In this document: positions 1-10,692 of the stretch, one piece after another | Layout of the letters: every line of letters starts with the position of its first letter | Position numbering within the stretch: position 1 is the stretch's first letter | Assembly (NCBI GenBank): GCA_023213395.1 | Contig: CM041465.1 | Span: forward strand, 222,773,741 to 222,837,740 | DNA length: 64,000 nt | Direction: 5' to 3' | DNA from: Cycas panzhihuaensis | Lineage: Eukaryota; Cycadophyta | Translations under genes and position numbers: made by a program | The notes under the pieces: generated by a model | Seen by the model: the letters and a program-made list of their open reading frames with translations, nothing else | What the model was told of the DNA's origin: nothing | Database searches by the model: none

Positions 1-22
1 ACATTTTCCATTGAGTTAGATT

Positions 23-263
23 TGTTAACGTTTTTACTTAGATTTTTTTATTGTTTCTCTTAAGTCAATGTTAACTTAGAGTCTTTAGTTAGAGCACAAG
101 TTATGTTATTATTAAAAGTCGTGAAAAGTGTTTTCTTTTGGCTCTCTCTCATTGGCTCCTGTTTGTGGCCTTTAAGGTACATGTATATAAGAATCTCTCA
201 CTAGTAAGTAATGAGAAGAAGACATTATTCTAGAGCAAAATGCTTGTCTGTTTTTTTCTAACA
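23..263 (+). repeat. 5' LTR of Copia-1
   Basis: Starts TGTTAACG and ends CTAACA. It is directly followed by the primer site tggtatcaaagc. A TATA-like stretch (atgtatataag) lies at 181-191. It aligns over its length with 3634-3915, apart from a small 5' difference and the microsatellite in the right copy. Confidence 0.88.
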
Positions 264-275
264 TGGTATCAAAGC
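264..275 (+). other. Primer-binding site of Copia-1
   Basis: tggtatcaaagc matches the plant initiator tRNA-Met primer site tggtatcagagc with one change and abuts the LTR end. This fixes the element as plus strand. Confidence 0.85.
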
Positions 276-599
276 AGGATTGAAGGGACCATCTATTGGA
301 GTCTTTAGTTTTCTCCCTATATCAATCCAAGGAAGTCTAAAGGGACCACTTGGTGGAGGCTTCAAAAGACAATCCTAGGAAACAGTACAACCTACAAATT
401 GAGTCTATACATAAGTGCACATACCTATACAAGCAAGGAAATTTCGAATCTGTCGGATCGAGACAAAACTTTCCTAGATTGAGCACCTCTTTATGGAGAT
501 CAGTTTTCTCTAAAGGATCAACCTCAAATTCGACCTTCATCAATAAGAGTCTGAGCTTTTTTTAAAATACGAGTTTTAGTATTCCTCAGTTGATTTCTC

Positions 600-1815
600 T
601 TCACCTGCATTCTGATAGTGACTTTGTGGAGCTTGGGGATAATTCCAACCTAAAGATTGGAGGAAGAGGAACTATTGTTGTTAGAATCAAAGGAGAAATT
701 TAGAAAATAGGCAATGTCCTTTTTGTACTTGGCTTAAGGAAAAATCTTTTATCTGTCTCACAACTAAAGAAGAAGAAAAAGCTTTGTATTATCTTTGATG
801 GAGATTAATGATTCATTTGTGACAAAATGAAAAATAATACTATAATAGTTGAATGAATAGAGACTAATAAGTTATATAAATTAGTCTCTACACCTATTAT
901 TTAAACTCTCTCTGTATACAACTTTGATAATAATAAAATTTGGCATTCTCAGTATGGGCACATCTCAAATGACAAGTTAAAAATGCTCAAAATGTCTGAT
1001 ATGGTTCATGGTCTTCCAACTATCTCATTTAACTCTAATGTCTATGAAGGGTGCATGCTAGGAAAGCAACACAGATCTCATTTTCAACCAAGCACATGGA
1101 GAGCCCAAACAAAGCTTGAACTAGTACACAATGATTTACGCAAACCAATTTCCCCAAATTCCATCAATGGTGCTAGGTATTTCCTCACCTTCATAGATGA
1201 TTTTCGCAAAAAAGTTTGGGTGTACTTCATTACCAACAAATCAGAAGTTTTCAATGTATTCAACGAATTCAAAGTTATGGTTGAATTAGAGAGTGGGCAT
1301 AAGCTTAAAGTCCTAAGGACAGATAGGGGAGGGGAATACACCTCTAATGACTTCTACAAGTGTTGTAAAACCCATGGCATTCATAGGCAGTTCACCACTG
1401 CTTAGACTCCCCAATCAAATGGGGTCGCAAAAAGGCTTAACAGATCAATAATAGAAATGGCTAGATGCATGCTAAAAGAGAAAGGACTCTCAAATGTTTG
1501 TTGGGTTGAAGCAGTCAATGCTACAGTCTACCTTCTAAATAGATGTCCCACTAGTGCCCTTGAAAAACTCACTCTTGAAGAAGCTTGGCACAAAAAGAAA
1601 CCAAACATTTGCCATCTCAAAAACTTTGGAAGCACTAGTTATGTACATATCCCAAACCAAAAAAGAACTAAGCTAGATGATAAGAGCATCAGATGCATCC
1701 TAGTCGGATACAGTAACAAGTCCAAAGCATATAGATGCTTGGACTTGAAGATAAACAAAATCTACAATAGTAGAGATGTAACCTTTGATGAAATGTCAAA
1801 GGAAGAGATCTAAGA
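600..1815 (+). pseudogene. Copia-1 protease tail and integrase remnant
   Basis: Copia integrase inserts the DNA copy into the genome. Here the C-terminal protease segment (LRKNLLSVSQLK, about 738-773) is followed by the integrase zinc domain: WHSQYGHIS about 942-968, then GCMLGKQH about 1050-1073. The catalytic core follows, with FIDDF about 1191-1205 and LRTDRGGEY about 1312-1338. A stop at 1403 breaks the core just before the place of the third acidic residue. Reading resumes at about 1457 (MARCMLKEKGLSNVCWVEA) and runs to the typical integrase end (CILVGYSNKSKAYR, 1697-1738). The protease aspartate region is missing. Confidence 0.85.
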
Positions 1816-2071
1816 AGTTGCCTCCCCCAAAAGATTAGTATAGGGAGAAATCATACCTCCTCAACAGTCAATATGAAATCAACCATTAGTTTCACAAGAA
1901 GGAAATGACTTGAGAGAAGGTACCACAAATATTATCTCTCTAGTAGTGAATGGACAGCCAAGGAAATCCTATCAATCTTATACTAGAATACCCAAATGGC
2001 ACCTAAAAACCTTAGAAGATTCTAAGGGTGAGTCTTTCAAGTAACAAACTAGGCTTCAAAAATAGCAAGTC

Positions 2072-3100
2072 TTGATTTGTTCTACTAAACCACAAAATTA
2101 TAAAAAGGCCTACAGAGATGAAAGATGGAAAATTGCAATGGAAAAGGAACTTCTTACCATTAAACAAAATGAAACATGGGATCTGGTACTGCTGCCCAAG
2201 GAAAAACCCGTAGTTAGATGCAAAACAGTTTATAAGACTAAGGAAAAACCTAATGGGAGCATTGAGAGATATAAATCTTGACTAGTTGCCAAGGCATATA
2301 CCCAGACTGCAAGGGTTGATTATGAAGAAACTTTTGCTCCAGTAGGCAAGATGATCACAATTCAAACTGTTATAGCTCTAGCAACACAATGTAACTAGAA
2401 AATTATATAGCTCGATGTAAAAAGCGCCTTTCTAAACAAAGATCTAGCAAAGGAAGTTTATATGGAGCAGCCTCCTGGCTTCATAAAAGAAGGTAGTGAA
2501 CAATTAGTTTATTGGCTAAAGAAGGCCCTTTATGGACTGAAATAGGCTTCACAAGCATGGTATGAGAAACTAGATATGCACCTCAAAGAGAATGCACTTA
2601 GAAGATGTGAATTTGATCAGAGTCTACACATAAAAAATAAAAGAAAGAATCTGATCACCATAATTGTTGTTTATGTTGATGATCTAATTGTCGCATGGAA
2701 TGACAATGATACCATCAACCAAGTGAAGCAAGAAATGGAAGGCAAATTTGAAATGTCAAATTTTGGTGAACTTCACTTCTATTTGGGAATTGAAATATAT
2801 CAGAAGGAGAATGGAATTTTTTATTTCTTAAGAAAAGTATGCAAAAAATCTTCTCAAAAGATCCGGAATAGAGGAATGCAAGCCATGTGCAACTTCCATG
2901 GAAACAGGTTGCTCTTTGACAACTAATGATGAAGACAAGGATGTTGATGAAACTCTCTACCGATAGTTGATTGCCAGTCTTATCTATCTCACAGCAACCA
3001 AACCAGATATTTCCTATTCCATGGGAATTGTCTCCACATATATGAGTAAGCCCAAGATTGCACACTAGAATACTGCAACATGCATCCTAAGGTATGTTAA
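2072..3100 (+). pseudogene. Copia-1 reverse transcriptase remnant
   Basis: RVT_2-type reverse transcriptase that would copy the element RNA. Visible landmarks: YKTKEKPNGSIERYKS (about 2231-2278, stop after), ETFAPVGKM (about 2327-2353), KKALYGLK (about 2520-2543, followed by a stop where Q is usual), and an intact catalytic YVDD at 2672-2683. FGELHFYLGIE follows at about 2762-2794. At least four nonsense changes interrupt it, so it is not functional. Confidence 0.88.
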
Positions 3101-3615
3101 GGGCACCGTGAATCTCGGGCTAAACTATAACAAGGCTATAAAGCCTAAACTAATTGGATACAGTGATTCAAATTGGGTTGGAGAGAAAAATGAAAGAGAG
3201 TCCACCACATGTTACTACTTCAGCTTAGGCTCAACAATCATTTCATGAAGCAGCAAAAATAGTCAACTATAGCTCTATCATCCACAAAGGTTGAATACAA
3301 GGTAGTAGTAAGTGCAACCTGTGAAGCAATTTGGCTAAGGCAAACTCCTTAAGAATCTAAGTCATGATGTGTCCGAAAAAACTTAAATATACTGCGACAA
3401 CTAAAGTACCATCAAGATGACCAAGAATCTAGTTTCTCATGCTAGGACAAAGCATATAGAAGTCCATCATCACTTCATCGGAGAAAAGGTCTAAAGCAAG
3501 GAAATTGAACTTCAATACCGTTGTAGTAAATAACAACTAGTAGACATTCTTACCAAACCTCTAGGAAAGGATAAATTTCTACATCTCAAATCTCTTCTAG
3601 AAGTCAAGGAGGAGT
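3100..3615 (+). pseudogene. Copia-1 RNase H remnant
   Basis: RNase H would remove the RNA strand during reverse transcription. YSDSNWVGE at about 3159-3185 matches the copia RNase H start (YxDxDWAG type). The tail with TKHIE (about 3447-3464) and the conserved end before the purine tract also fit. Several stops interrupt the frame. Confidence 0.75.
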
Positions 3616-3616
3616 A

Positions 3617-3633
3617 AAAACCTTAAGGGGAGG
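3617..3633 (+). other. Polypurine tract of Copia-1
   Basis: A purine-rich stretch ending aaggggagg directly precedes the 3' LTR start TGTTGAGG. It is the expected plus-strand priming site. Confidence 0.7.
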
Positions 3634-3787
3634 TGTTGAGGTTAAGGTTTTTACTTAGATTTTTTTATTATTTCTCTTAATTCAATGTTAACTTAAAGTC
3701 TTCAGTTAGAGGACAACTTATGTTATTATTAAAAGTTGTGCAAAGTGTTTTCTTTTTGACTCTCTCTCATTGGCTTCTCTTTGGGGC

Positions 3788-3846
<59 letters not shown>

Positions 3847-3915
3847 ATCTCACTTGTGAGTAATGAGAAGAAGACATTATTCTAGAGCAAAAGACTTTTT
3901 TATTTTTTTCTAACA
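3634..3915 (+). repeat. 3' LTR of Copia-1 with TA microsatellite
   Basis: Pairs with 23-263. It is about 41 bp longer, and the extra length is an uninterrupted (TA)n run at about 3793-3842, in the place where the 5' LTR has its TATA-like box. Ends CTAACA. Confidence 0.88.
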
Positions 3916-4035
3916 AGACCCAAGCATAGTTCACTCAAATTGGGCAAACATAGGAAGCTTGCAGCTAAATATTGTGCATTGTTCAAGATATTGAAGTGAC
4001 TTGGACCCGTGGCCTATCGACTTGCCTTACCTCCA
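3916..4035 (+). pseudogene. Gypsy integrase C-terminal fragment
   Basis: The frame starting at 3916 reads a typical Ty3/gypsy integrase end: KHRKLAAKYCALFKILK, a stop, then LGPVAYRLALP (about 3946-4029). This is the segment that follows the catalytic core in plant chromoviruses. It begins exactly where Copia-1 ends, and the 22 bases left of Copia-1 (reading FSIELD) are compatible with the preceding integrase residues. Copia-1 therefore probably jumped into a gypsy integrase, but the left flank is too short to prove it. Confidence 0.6.
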
Positions 4036-4215
4036 AAAGACACAAATGTTCAAGTTAGTCAGCTTGGCTAAGGCAACCATAGTATCGAGGAATTTGTGGC
4101 AAAAGAGTTCCATCCACTTAAAACTAGACATTACAAAATTGAGACAATTCATAGCTTGTAAGAATAGTTGCAAAGTTACAAGTAAGATAGTGAGAGAAAT
4201 CTAAGGAACTATGAA
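4036..4215. other. Unassigned spacer between gypsy remnants
   Basis: No domain, LTR end or RNA signal could be recognised. It links an integrase end to a gag start, so a junction between two gypsy copies, or the lost LTR and leader of Gypsy-1, may lie here. Confidence 0.4.
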
Positions 4216-5180
4216 ATGATGCTTCATGACATTCAAAGGGCCATGGAGCAAGAAAGGACTAAAAGGGGAACTCAAAACACGAGGAGTAATGGAAGAAGGG
4301 CGAGATCACAAGAACCATCAACCTTGAGACATACAAGTAGAAGGACCCAAAGATGGACTAGTAGTAATAGCATTGAAAGTAGCCCCAATGGAACTAAATC
4401 TTCTAACAGAACTCCAAGGGCGAGATCGAGAGAACATAGACCAAGAAATAAACACTTTGATTTGAGTTACAAAAGGTTAAACTGCCTACCTTCAATGGAG
4501 AAATCAAAGATGAAAGAGAAGTTGAGGTTTGGCTCATGAACATTGAAAAGTACTTCAAGCTATAGGAATTTACTTCTAATGAGAGAGCAAAAATAGTTGT
4601 GTGCAATTTGATAGAGAAAGCAACCATGTGCTCGGAACACCACAAAAAGGTGAAAGGGATTTATGTTGGAGTATATTCATTAAATATTTTAAATGGAAGT
4701 GCCCTTTTAAACATTACTTTTATAAGAAAGCATAGGCTTTATGTGATCTGAAGTAAGGGAAGTTGTCAGTGGAAGAGTATGAAAGCCAATTCATGGGCCA
4801 CCTCCAATATGCTCCTTACATTCAAGAAGGTAAAGTAAAGATACATTGATTCATCAGAGGCATGAAGGAGGGTATATAAAATAGAATCAAGATTCACAAA
4901 CCAAGAGTTTAGAGGAGGCCATATGCAAAGCAAGGTGCTATGAACACTAGTGGGTGAAGTAGTAAGACAACCGTGTCTACTAGAAAGGAAAGTCCCTAGA
5001 TAAATTGAAACTGCAAAAGAGTAATTTCTAACCTCAACAACAACACCAAGATGTAAGGAATTTTGGTCAACTCAAGGTAATTTTAGACCGAATCAGTACT
5101 ATGGGAATGCACCTAGACTTATTGAGCCCCAAAGATGTTATCAATGTAATGAGCTGGGACAATTAGCAAATAGGTTTCTG
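4216..5180 (+). pseudogene. Gypsy-1 gag remnant
   Basis: Gag forms the particle that packages element RNA. The first open part (4216-4539) is basic and Ser/Arg-rich. After a frame change it continues as a retrotransposon gag segment (MNIEKYFKL, then stops). The zinc-knuckle region at about 5135-5176 reads CYQCNELGQLANR: the two leading cysteines are kept, but the histidine position holds Q and the last cysteine is lost. Frameshifts and stops are frequent. Confidence 0.6.
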
Positions 5181-5239
5181 TGATGGCAAGAAATGAGAGG
5201 AAGAGCCTATAATATAGGGGCACAAGCAACAATGGTTGA

Positions 5240-5700
5240 TGAAGCCTAAGAAGGGTAACTAATACACATATATGCTACCATTGACAATCATTAGATGAAC
5301 CATTAATCAATAATGGTACAAGCACCAAGTAAGATAACTAGTCAAGATGTTATCATATTAATTGATTTAGGTAGAAGTCATAATTTCCTAAACCCCCAAA
5401 TTGTAGAAAAGTGTAGGTTGAAGACTTAAGGACATAAGGTTGCATGGACTGTATGCATGGTGAATGGGAATAGGAAAAAGGAGACAAAATTTGTCCCAAA
5501 CCATGGGTTGGAATGGGGAGGATGGGATAACCAAGCCACATTCCAAGTATTACAATGTGGAGACTATGATGCCATAATAGGCTTGGAATGGTTGGTGAAA
5601 CACAAAGCCAAGATAGACTCTTATAACAAGGTGAGAGAGTGCCTTGATGACAATAACCAACCCAAGTTCATTTAGAGATGGAAGCTTCCAATCACCATCC
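5240..5700 (+). pseudogene. Gypsy-1 aspartic protease remnant
   Basis: The retropepsin-like segment begins near 5360 as LIDLGRSHNFLN, where active proteases have D-S-G. The D is kept, but the Ser-Gly pair is changed to Leu-Gly. The open stretch 5457-5675 ends with DAIIGLEWLVKHKAKID, the conserved second half of plant gypsy proteases (G-M-x-W-L type). The catalytic change and the stops make it inactive. Confidence 0.65.
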
Positions 5701-5819
5701 AACAACTATCAACTACTCATGTGAAGAAAAGATTGTTAAAGGACTATCATGCTTATGTAGTGCATGTTAACAAGGAGGGTAGTCAAAAGGGACATAGCCT
5801 TGAGAATTAGTCTATAGTG

Positions 5820-6117
5820 AAGGAGTTTGTTAATGTATTTCTTAAAGAATTTCCAGGTCTACGTCCAAAGAGGGATGTAGATTATGCGATTGAATTAAGT
5901 CCAGGGACTGAACCACTTTCCAAAGCATCGTATCACATGGTTGCACCTAAGTTAGTAGAATTAAAGATGCAGTTATAGGAATTTCTCAGTAAATGTTTCA
6001 GTTGACCTAGTGTATTGCCATGGGGAGCGTCAATTTTATTTGTGAGAAAGAAAGACGAAATGCTACAGTTATGTATTGACTACAAAGAGTTGAATAAGGC
6101 AACGGTGAAGAACAAGT
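5820..6117 (+). pseudogene. Gypsy-1 reverse transcriptase, N-terminal part only
   Basis: Reads EFPGLRPKRDVDYAIEL, PLSKASYHMVAPK and, after stops, [15 protein letters not shown] (about 6073-6117). This is the opening of a Ty3/gypsy RT. It stops abruptly at 6117, where the TG end of Copia-2 begins. Fingers/palm remainder, RNase H and integrase are not found beyond Copia-2; only a chromodomain-like tail is (about 11040-11260). Confidence 0.75.
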
Positions 6118-6658
6118 TGTTGAGAATGGCATTTAGCCTTCAATAAACCAAGATCTAAAAGATGGTTTCTCTCTAGTTCTAGAATCAAGGAGATCTACAC
6201 TTGACAATGAAAGCTTAATCAAGTAAACAAGATAAAAGACTAAACATAAAAGAGCATGAGCAAGATGATACCAAAATGAGGAGACGATGGAATTGGTCCA
6301 ATCTCCAAATGAATATTAGTTTGATTACCAAATTGGCAGCATAACAATACAGCTCAAACTCTAGAGAAACATGAGAAGTGGTCTCAATATATAGAGTTAC
6401 AGAAGAGACCTAAGGCATTGGATGCTTGACAAGTGTCAAATATCCAAGCTACATGCTTTGCATGTAGGAAGTGTCCTTTCAGGCTCTCAAGTGAGCAAAA
6501 GTGCATGAGGGTCATTTGGCCCTTAAGTGACAATGTTATATCACTAGGAAAGAATGTGGGTGTGCACTTTATCACTTAAGTGATAAGCCACCCCATAAAG
6601 TACAAAATATACATGAAATAAAGTACATATACTTAACATGTAAACATAAGGTTTAACA
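6118..6658 (-). repeat. 3' LTR of Copia-2
   Basis: On the plus strand it runs from TGTTGAGAATGG to GGTTTAACA and is followed by a C-run (6659-6665) that is the complement of a purine tract. Its outer edge coincides with the sudden end of the Gypsy-1 RT reading frame. Confidence 0.7.
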
Positions 6659-6668
6659 CCCCCCCTTA
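6659..6668 (-). other. Polypurine tract of Copia-2
   Basis: cccccccctt read on the minus strand is a G-rich purine tract adjoining the LTR start TGTTAAACC. Confidence 0.7.
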
Positions 6669-6900
6669 TTGTTTACAATGTTAAGCTGGACCCCTAGACC
6701 TTCTCTAAATTTTATAATTTTTTCTCTACCAAGAGGCTTGGTAAAGAGATCTGTTGTTTGTTACTCTATAGGGCTATATTGGAGGTTGATCTCATTGTTC
6801 TACACATGCTCTCTGATGAAGTGATGATGAACCTCAATGTGTTTGGTCCGCACATGAAAAATTGGATTCTTGGCCAACTTGAGCACACTCTAATTGTTGC
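6668..6900 (-). pseudogene. Copia-2 RNase H tail
   Basis: The minus strand reads LKLAKNPIFHVRTKHIEVHH (from about 6893 leftwards) and then TTDLFTKPLG (about 6725-6755). This is the conserved end of copia RNase H. The first residues (YCNN) are fused to the end of the integrase zinc domain, marking the deletion junction at about 6890-6905. One stop lies right after the junction. Confidence 0.8.
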
Positions 6901-7470
6901 AGTACATCCTCGTGGCAATAATACATGCTTCGCATTTAAAGGGCTTAGAGGAGAGCCTAAGCAAACTGGGAAGAGTGGCTTGTAGTTCTCTTAAACGATC
7001 AATTTTGATATGGCCCATACGAGCATGCCATAGGGCCGCTTGGGACAACTTTTGAGGAGTCAGGGTTGTGGTAAAAGCAGAGTCATCATCGACATAGTTG
7101 GCTTCAGAGGATGGTGAGCCAGTTAGGCGAAAAAGTTTGCCATCAAGAATTCCGATCATAACTACAGCATTTGAAGGAGGGTGAATGACACAGAGACTTT
7201 GATTGTTTGTAGTTACACTTAGATCAAATCCACGAGAGACAAGGGTGGGACGGGGAGGCGGATTACGCAGAGCAGGAATATATAAAACATCAACAAGTGT
7301 AAAATCTGGAAGGCCTGAGAGTTTCAGGCAAATAGTTCCAAGTCCTTTGACTAGCTGAGATGATTTGTCAGCCATGTGTACAACACCACGAACTTCAGAG
7401 TCAAAATCTTGAAAGAACTGACGATGACAAGTCATGTGTTGTGTTGCTCCAGTATCCATGATCCATGATG
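6900..7470 (-). pseudogene. Copia-2 protease and integrase zinc domain
   Basis: Opens with DTGATQHMT (from about 7455 leftwards), the copia aspartic protease motif with catalytic D-T-G intact. It continues through VLYIPALRN to the GAG-pre-integrase segment ALWHARMGHIKIDRLREL and the cysteine pair CEAC (about 6922). The integrase catalytic core is gone: the frame passes straight into RNase H. The stretch from 7459 to 6890 is open without stops, unusually clean for this window. Confidence 0.82.
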
Positions 7471-7507
7471 AAGTATTTGAGGTTGCACTATTTGCAACTC
7501 CAAGTGG

Positions 7508-8666
7508 TCAAGGCAAAAGTGAATAAGTATAACCACAATGAGCCTCAATATAATTGGTGAATCTATCAACAACATTTGATGAAGTGGTCCCAATTCTTTG
7601 AAGGTATGCATGAGCAAATTGCATTCCACCAAAAGCATCTTCAAAAGAAGTATTATCAACATTATGTGCACCATGGCGCTGTTGATAACTTGGTAGTTTG
7701 TTGGTGACAGTTCTGTGATTTTTTGCATAATATCCTTTTCTATTACACCTTTGGCACACAATGGTTTGATTTCCAGTCCAAGTATTAGGCTGGTTGGATT
7801 GTCTCTGATTACTGGATTTAGGTCTAGGTTGATTATTTTGGCCTTGGCCTTGAGACTGTTTTTGTTGGAGTTGAGGAGCCTGTTGACTAAGAGGACGTTG
7901 TCCTTGTTGTCTACCTCTTCCTCTTCCATGGGAATTACCACCTCTACGAGAGTATTGACCTTGATTTTTGGTATAACAAAGATCTTCTTCCACTTCAAAA
8001 GCAGCATCAACTGGATCTGATGTAGTGGCAAAGTTGGTATCAAAGGTCTTATCAAATTCAATGAACTTATCAGCAAGATCCTCAAAGTTTAGGGTCTTCA
8101 AAGTGCCACTAGATTGAAGACTTCCCAATAGATTTTTATAATCTAGGATATGGAGACATGACTGAATCAAGAAAGTCCATGTAATGCATTGAGTTTTAAA
8201 ATATTTATCAATGGCTTGCTTGATTGGATGAAGGAGATTGATTGTCTCACTTGTATGTCCTTTTTGCATTTTCAATTTGTTCATCTTCAACACTAAGTGA
8301 ACAAATTCTAAGTCTGATTTAGTGTCAAAGTTCTTCTTAAGAACTTCAAGAACTTTCCATGATGTATCATGTACAGTTTCATCAATGAGATTATGTAGGG
8401 AATAATCAGTGACAAGCAGTATCCCTGCACGGATTTTATCATCATCAAGTGCCCATTGGCGTTTAGCTGCAGCTTCAGTGGGAGCAGTTGGAGCACCTCC
8501 TCCTGAAGCAGCTGTGGTAGCTGTTGCTACAACAGATGGTGTAGGTTGCAAGTGATCTCTCCATAAACCTTCATACTTTCTGAGATTTCGACACGATGAA
8601 CCACATGTCCCAATTTTCTTTCCCTTTTAGAATGCAGTTCACATTTTGCTTGAATTGTGAAGACAT
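7508..8666 (-). pseudogene. Copia-2 gag (one frameshift, otherwise open)
   Basis: Gag nucleocapsid precursor. The start at 8666 gives MSSQFKQNVNCILKG and the ENWDMW motif typical of copia gag, then a stop. One frame away, a 347-codon open stretch (8551 to 7508) carries an Ala/Thr-rich linker, the UBN2-type helical gag core, a Gly/Arg and Gln-rich basic region and a zinc knuckle CQRCNRKGYYAKNH. The knuckle is damaged: Y stands for the histidine and H for the last cysteine. The frame stops before the protease, as in elements that express gag separately. An overlapping 217-codon ORF (8085-7432) is a shadow. Confidence 0.8.
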
Positions 8667-8829
8667 GGTGTCTTTTTAGAAGGGAAGAAATGAACAAGGG
8701 ACTAAAAAAGTGATAGCAATAAATGACCAATCACTATTTACAAATGGGAAATGTAATGTAGTGTAGCAAAAGGAAGAAGAAGTGAGAATGGTTGCTCAAA
8801 GATGAAGGGAGCAACTTAGAGAAAAGTCA

Positions 8830-8955
8830 CCAACACTTGTGACAAATATTAACTTGATGCAGCAGGAATATAAGAAGCACTATGATAAAAATTGGCCACT
8901 AACACTTGTGGCAAATATTAACCTGATGCAGCAGGAATATGAGAAGCACTATGAT
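8830..8955. repeat. Pair of 57-bp direct repeats, 69-bp period
   Basis: 8830-8886 and 8899-8955 share acttgtg.caaatattaac and the following dgatgcagcaggaata segment with about four differences. Tandem duplication in the Copia-2 leader. Confidence 0.85.
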
Positions 8956-9835
8956 TGTGATTACACTATGGATCACTTTTTACAAATAAGTATATGATCA
9001 ATATACAAGATTGTAGGCCAATGTAGAAGCTGACATCATTGGGTTTACACAACTTGAAACTCAAATGTAGTATGCGTAATCAACCCAATAACGTCTAACT
9101 TGTGTCCAACATGTAGTTGAGGTTGTTGAAGGGATGCCTAGGCTTCTAGTAGAATTAAGTTGGCCTTCACCCGCGATACCCGCAATTGTGCTTGGTGATG
9201 AAATCCAAGTCACAACGGAGCCCAGGTAATCCCAATCCTCACCAAGTTCACCAATGAGCAGTTATATACCTCCTCTACAGAGTGGTACGTGCATACCCAT
9301 GGCTATGATGGATATTGGATTGGGTATATTTTAATCTTGTATTAAAGTTTCAGTTTTCGCGGTTGGTTATCAGGATGATCCCTGATTGAGGCACGATGGT
9401 ATGGCTAACCAAACCTCACCAATATTCCGATTTAGTCCAGTCCCAACTTGAAACCCATACCTCCTTTATGGCACGGCATTCTACCAACCAAGGTATCTCA
9501 ACCTTGGCAAGTGTGTGAACAGGTACAAGATGGCAGAAAATAGCATACGTGATGCGTTCCTTTTAGGAAGAATGAAAAAATTATCGAATTGCATCAAACG
9601 TACATCTAACTGAAAATAGAACGCTTGCTTGGAGTGCTTGCTTGAAGTGTTTTTAGAGTGCTTGCATTGAGTGATTTTAGAGTGTTGAAATGCAATGCTA
9701 ATAAGTGAGTGAAGATATTGGATATTGCTCCGATCCAGGTGTTTTGTTCTCACTTTTACAATGGGATTTTAAGCCTTATAAAAAGAAGGAAGAAATTTTC
9801 TTCACTTTTTTTTTGTTAATACAAAAGAAAGTAGT

Positions 9836-10130
9836 CTTCACTAAATCAACAATAACTTTCTCCCACAATGTCAAAATGGAGTGCCGGTTTTTGTGCTGCA
9901 AACTAGACTCAGAGCTTCATCTTCAGAAAGTGGAATAAGGTCCAAATGATTTCTGAAAAGTTTTTGGCAGCCTCGCAAAGTTAGGAAATTATATTTTTCT
10001 AGAATTCTTACTAAAAATAACTGCTGTTCACTAAAATAGCAATAACTTTCTCATACAATATCCAAATTAAGTGTCAGTTTTTGTGCTGGAAAGTAGACTC
10101 GGAGTCTCATCTTTGACAATTGGAATCACT
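9836..10130. repeat. Direct repeats with 190-bp period
   Basis: Segments starting at 9836 and 10026 share ttcactaaa, caataactttctc, gtttttgtgctg and tagactc.gag.ttcatctt in the same order and spacing. A third, weaker relative may begin near 10210. Confidence 0.75.
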
Positions 10131-10673
10131 TCAATTGGAGCTCTGTAGAAAATTGTGTAGACCTATGAAGTTCAGCAATCAAATTGTATTTCTGCAGAAA
10201 TTTTAACTTACTAATATCTCATTAACACATGATACCATATGAAATTTCCACCATGTTTTGATCACCAAGATCCCAATATGGGCAAGGTGAGAGCATACAA
10301 TGATGAATATTTTAAATGGCTCAAAATTCTTCAAAAAAAAAGGGTAAAACTTCCCCTTACAATCATTCTTCTAAATGTTAGAAAAATTTCGGCAGCATTT
10401 CCCCTTATTAAATGGACAAAAAAGGGAAAAGAAGAAGAAGAATAAGATAGCATGAATGGCCACCAAAGGATTGGAATCCTTGGGCCTTAAAACTCCTTGT
10501 ATTATGCTTCCAAACCTACAAAAGAGAAAGGAAAAGCAAACAATACAAAATATGCTATCATAATAACTTGAAAATATTTCTAAATTCACTTTCACAATCT
10601 CCTTCACCACATGGATTGTGGGGGAGAAGGAAGTGATGGCTCCATTGCAAGTGTAAGTGAGGAATATAAAAGA

Positions 10674-10690
10674 AGCAAGCTATGATACCA
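10674..10690 (-). other. Primer-binding site of Copia-2
   Basis: The minus strand reads tggtatcatagc, one change from the initiator tRNA-Met primer site, two bases inside the LTR start at 10693. Confidence 0.65.
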
Positions 10691-10692
10691 CA

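Larger units (their letters stand above)
23..3915 (+). mobile_element. Copia-1: decayed Ty1/copia LTR retrotransposon lacking gag
   Basis: Two direct LTRs (23-263 and 3634-3915) bound an internal region with an initiator-Met primer site next to the left LTR and a purine tract before the right one. Coding order is protease tail, integrase, reverse transcriptase, RNase H, which is the copia order. The whole element is 3.9 kb against about 5 kb for the family. Gag and the protease active site are absent: only about 330 bp separate the primer site from the protease tail. Flanks agatt and agacc match at 3 of 5 positions, so the target duplication is only weakly supported. Many in-frame stops show that it is dead. 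Confidence 0.9.
8667..10673 (-). other. Copia-2 leader region with internal repeats
   Basis: About 2 kb without recognisable coding sequence between the primer site and gag. It contains two pairs of direct repeats (8830-8955 and 9836-10130), annotated separately. The part from about 9100 to 9480 differs in character and might be a further insertion, but no ends were found. Confidence 0.5.

Noticed and set aside
7432-8085. 217-codon minus ORF overlapping gag of Copia-2.
   Set aside because: Composition is a frame-shadow of the gag basic region. It has no domain, while the 7508-8551 frame carries gag motifs.
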